A DNA stretch of 64,000 nucleotides, taken from the NCBI GenBank assembly GCA_037176885.1, contig JAWWNJ010000144.1:372001-436000 (forward strand), given 5' to 3'. Positions 58,454 through 64,000 of the stretch are shown here, one piece after another (the stretch's first letter is position 1; every line of letters begins with the position of its first letter). A program made the translations under genes and the position numbers. Under the pieces are notes generated by a model. That model saw only the letters and a program-made list of their open reading frames with translations. It had not been told where the DNA came from and made no database searches. The stretch is from Favolaschia claudopus. Lineage: Eukaryota; Basidiomycota; Agaricomycetes; Agaricales; Mycenaceae.

Positions 58454-61419
58454 ATGCTCTCTAAACGCCGCCGCACAGAAAGCGACCATGATTCAGACTC
58501 AGACCACATCGATATCTCTGATGTGCTGGTAGGGAAGCGGCAGAAGACACTTCCTGAACATGACTCCGACGACGACGACCTAGACGACTTCATAAAAACT
58601 TCGATTGCAAAGAGAGATATAAAAAATGGTACAGAAGTCATCAAAAAGGTCAAGGGAAAGAACAAACTGGCCAAGGGCGAAGTAGGCGGTGGAAGCTTCC
58701 AAAGCATGGGTATGTCTAACTGTCAATTGGTTCCTGGTCGCCTCCCTCAGCTCAAACGAACTATAGGACTACATCCATCACTCCTCAGGTCATTAACTTT
58801 GCAAGGTTACCGCATCCCGACACCTATACAACGTCTCTCAATCCCTGCACTTCTCGAGAATCCTCCTAGAGACCTTGTTGGAATGGCCCGAACGGGTTCC
58901 GGCAAATCTCTAGCATATATGATTCCCCTGCTTCAACGGCTCTCGGGCAGGCACGCCACGGCTTTCGGCGCGCGTGCTCTCATCCTCCTTCCAACACGAG
59001 AACTTGCCTTACAGCTTCTGAAAGTGGGCAAAGAGTTAGCGCGTGGATGGCATACACCGTCTGCGGATCACGCTGGGGATGGGAAAGAGGTTGAGGATAC
59101 CAAGGGCGAAAGCCTGCGGTGGAGTTTGATTGTCGGGGGTGAAGGCTTAGACGAGCAATTTGAAATGATAACAAACAACCCAGATGTGTGCGTGTCTCTT
59201 TCTACTGTTTGTCAGATTCGGCGTCTGACGTGCAATTCTAGTATTATAGCGACCCCTGGTCGCCTCCTTCACCTCATCGTCGAAATGAATCTGGATCTCA
59301 AGTCTGTCCAGTATGTTGTATTCGACGAGGCAGATCGCCTCTTCGAGATGGGGTTTGAAACACCTCTCAACGAAATATTGCATCGTCTTCCGGCCTCCCG
59401 TCAAACCCTACTTTTTTCGGCCACTTTACCGAAGTCTCTTGTCGAATTCGCGAAAGCCGGATTGCAGAATCCCAAACTAGTTCGCCTTGACGCTGAAAGC
59501 AAAATCAGTTCTGATCTCAAGATGGGTTTTTTCTCCGTCAAGCAGGCTGAAAAAGATGCTTGTCTTCTCTCCCTTTTGAGAGACGTCATCAAAGTTCCAT
59601 TTGGGCAGGCGGGCGCCGCCGCCGAAAATGGTGAACCGCCTCGTAAATCCAAGATGAAACACTCGGAGATACGAACAGCTCCTCACCAGACTCTCATCTT
59701 CGTGGCCACAAAGCACCATGTCGAATACCTCCTCCACCTGCTCACCACCGCTAATTATGCCGTGTCCCACATTTATGGCTCTCTGGACCAGTCTGCGCGT
59801 TCCTATCAGATGGATCAATTCCGACGAGGACTCACCAGCATTCTAGTGGTCACAGATGTCGCTGCTCGTGGTATCGACATCCCTGTCCTCGAGAATGTGA
59901 TAAACTACGATTTTCCTCATGGCGCAAGGGTGTTTGTGCATCGCGTTGGAAGAACGGCTCGTGCTGGACGCCAGGGCTGGGCATGGTCATTCATCACCAA
60001 CCCCGAACTCCCGTACCTGCTCGACTTGCAGCTTTTCTTGGGTCGTCCCCTGAAATGTGACGTTTCCACGGACGGTGATCAGGAGTACACTCAGTGCTTG
60101 ATTCTTGGTCCGTTTGAGAGGGAGAGGATCGACGAGGACGTCGAGTATATCAGATCCCTTGATGACGCAAATCACTCTCTCCCTATAATGAGAGAGGTGA
60201 TGAGGCGCGGTCATACATTATATGAACGGAGCAAAGGGAAGGCCAGTCCACCGAGCTACAAACGGGCCAAAGAGATGATGAAGGATCCGAAATGGATTTT
60301 GGCTGGTTCCGACTCGGGCATCCATCCCATCTTACATCGTGGGGAAGATGGAGCTCAACAAAGAGCACGGGTTGAAGCGAGAAAGGCTTTACTCCGCACC
60401 GTCAATGCGTTTCGGCCGTCAGAAACGGTTTTCGAGGTTGGAAGTAAGGGTAATACTGCAAATGCAACCTTGATGAACAAACGGAGAAAGGCACTGCAAC
60501 GATCGGCTCAACGCCTCGCATCGGTGAATGCGTTGGCTCCGTCTGAAGACGAATCGGAGACAGAACAAGCAGGACCGTCAACAGGGGTCATGGACATGGC
60601 GGATGAAGCCGATCTGGCGGTATGTACTTCCATCGCTCGGGAATGCATTCTGACACAACTCTAGGCCGTTTTCCAAACCCGGAAACAGGACTACAGAGAC
60701 TCCGAGTTCTACATGTCTCATTACCAGAAGGACGCTATAACAGAGAAGGGGTATGCGAGTCATACATATCTTGACGCTTGCGCACTCATACATCATTTAG
60801 CTACTCCCTCAATGATGGAGCTTCATCGTTCGCAGAGCAAGCACGAGGTGCAACGTTCGATCTCGCAGGCGACGAAGCCGTCTCAGACCGCAAGCGACGT
60901 CAACTGAACTGGGACAAGAAGAAGAAACGGTTCGTCAAGGGGGATGGCGTCGGAGCAGATAACGTCAAACTAGTGAAAACGGAGGGTGGTACTCGTCTGC
61001 CAGCAACGTATCGCAGCGGGCGATTCGATGAATGGAAAGCCAAAAGCCGTATATCCCTGCCCAAGATTGGCGAGGCCGAAAATACGGGATCACACAAACC
61101 CAGGCGCTTGGGTGCTGGAGGTCGAAGATTCCAGCATAACCAAGTTGTGGCTGCCAAACCGCTGGATAAGCAGGGGAACAACTATGAGCGGAAGGTTCGC
61201 CAGCTGAAGAAAAGAAACGAATCCGAACAGGGGGAATCGTCTCAACGGCCTTCAGCCACCTCAGGTAGACGCGGAGGACGTTATGGAGGCAAACCTCTGG
61301 GGAGGGTCAAGACTGAGCTCAAAACAACCGAACAAATTCGGAAAGATAGGAAATCGTTGGATAAGCGGAGAGCCAAAAACAGTCGTCCCAAGGGTGGGGG
61401 CAGAAAAGGCAAACGTTGA
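58454..61419 (+). CDS. DBP10: DEAD-box RNA helicase Dbp10
   Basis: ATP-dependent helicase for 60S ribosome biogenesis in the nucleolus. An acidic, basic-flanked N-terminus (MLSKRRRTESDHDSDSDH) precedes the Q motif GYRIPTPIQRLSIP near 58810. Motif I is ARTGSGKS, Ia PTRELA, II DEAD (VVFDEADRLFEMGF), III SAT. Motif IV TLIFVATKHHVEYL, V VVTDVAARGIDIP and VI HRVGRTARAGRQG are in the second RecA fold. The linker is unusually long for a DEAD-box protein, as in Dbp10. After an intron near 60621-60670 the C-terminus carries the DBP10CT region (RKRRQLNWDKKKKRFVKGDG) and ends basic, RPKGGGRKGKR, TGA 61417-61419. Four introns. Confident. Confidence 0.94.
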
Positions 61420-61504
61420 TACGACTTTTTGCCGATATCCTTTTCCTCTCCGACTTGTCGAGCGTAAATATTTGCTGCTCGAAACTTGTGTTGTAATGTT
61501 TTAA

Positions 61505-63522
<2,018 letters not shown>

Positions 63523-63664
63523 ACGCGTAGAATAACGCGTCGAGGAAGCAAGCGAGGGCAATCACGGTTCTGAAGAAGAAATGAATGACCATATTTGGAA
63601 GGAGAGTCCCACATTTGTCAACGGACACGACACTTACTAGCGTCTGCTCTGCGCATCGAGTCCA

Positions 63665-64000
63665 ATGGCCACACGACGTGTGAGACGACCGCCCTTCATG
63701 GCTGGCTTCGTCCAGCTTCTCGCATTTGGCGCCGCAACTAGCGCATTCTACCTCCCTGGCGCGGCTCCTCATAATTTCGTCAAGGGAGAACAGGTTCCTC
63801 TCTTCGTCAACGCTCTTACACCCATGCTCACCGGCACAGACAATGCCAAATTGGTGCGTCGCGGCATCCTGTGAATCGAATCCAACGCATTCAATGACTA
63901 CGGCAAATAGAAATCCCTAATCAACTGTGCGCCCTTTCGTGTTGAAGACGCGTATTCGTAAATCATTCTCTCGCAGATGACTACTACAACCCCAAGTTCC
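63665..64000 (+). CDS. Transmembrane 9 superfamily (EMP70) protein, 3'-partial
   Basis: The N-terminus of a TM9SF/EMP70 protein, a nine-helix endosomal and Golgi protein. ATG 63665 gives MATRRVRRPPFMAGFVQLLA and a signal-peptide-like FGAATSAFYLPG; ATG 63698 is an alternative start. The family sequence AAPHNFVKGEQVPLFVNALT is clear. A short intron after TDNAKL, an exon KSLIN, and a second intron ending near 63976 give YDYYNPKF, the YDYYxPxF signature. The gene runs off the window. It starts 142 bp from the divergent TGT gene. Confident in family. Confidence 0.88.

Overview
The window looks like a gene-dense stretch of a basidiomycete (probably Agaricomycetes) nuclear chromosome. The evidence is the very short introns (mostly about 45-65 nt, GT-AG), several per gene; intergenic gaps of only 70-400 bp; and the gene content: DASH subunit Duo1, Dbp10, Tlg2, Nar1, Tom1-type HECT ligase, Atg27, and a caulimovirus-VI/RNase H1-N domain protein of a kind frequent in mushrooms. 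The genus is not identifiable by eye. I find about 29 protein genes and no rRNA, tRNA, CRISPR or recognisable transposon. Gene limits are start codon to stop codon, with introns inside. Splice sites were placed by reading-frame logic and family motifs, so individual junctions may be off.

Layout. 1-4.6 kb: a 5'-partial GTPBP1/2-like GTPase and a GH18 chitinase. 4.7-8.3 kb: two minus-strand membrane proteins (a four-helix Cys-loop protein and a Pns1/CTL transporter). 8.5-16.3 kb: phosphomevalonate kinase, an AVT-type amino acid transporter (minus), a PL14-like lyase and Nar1. 16.5-22 kb: a 77-residue Cys/His-rich protein of five tiny exons (minus), syntaxin Tlg2, and an EF-hand MscS channel (minus). 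22.1-31.9 kb: RPB3 (minus) head-to-head with an Rrn5-like Pol I factor, Atg27, an ataxin-3-like deubiquitinase and a RING-H2 protein (all minus), then an acyl/aryl-CoA ligase. 32.2-41.1 kb: allantoinase (minus), a yippee protein, a TBC Rab-GAP, an ABC1/ADCK kinase and Sub1/PC4 (minus). 41.3-53.3 kb: a 12-kb Tom1/Huwe1 HECT ligase. 53.5-64 kb: a quinone oxidoreductase, the RNase H1-N protein, Duo1, Dbp10, a eukaryotic tRNA-guanine transglycosylase (minus), and the 5' end of a TM9/EMP70 protein.

The genes are mostly housekeeping: transcription, ribosome biogenesis, trafficking, Fe-S assembly and ubiquitin. They do not form an operon-like or secondary-metabolite cluster. The recurrent architecture is the short head-to-head promoter: PNS1/ERG8, AVT/PL14, the Cys-rich gene/TLG2, RPB3/RRN5, RING/CoA ligase, allantoinase/yippee, SUB1/TOM1 and TGT/TM9.

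I found no clear new multi-gene system. The items most worth a second look are the tiny five-exon Cys/His protein (16556-17040); two abutting perfect palindromes (56998-57085); the duplicated, His-rich RNase H1-N protein (55734-56940); and two introns that appear to use GC donors, one of which restores a conserved TGT motif.
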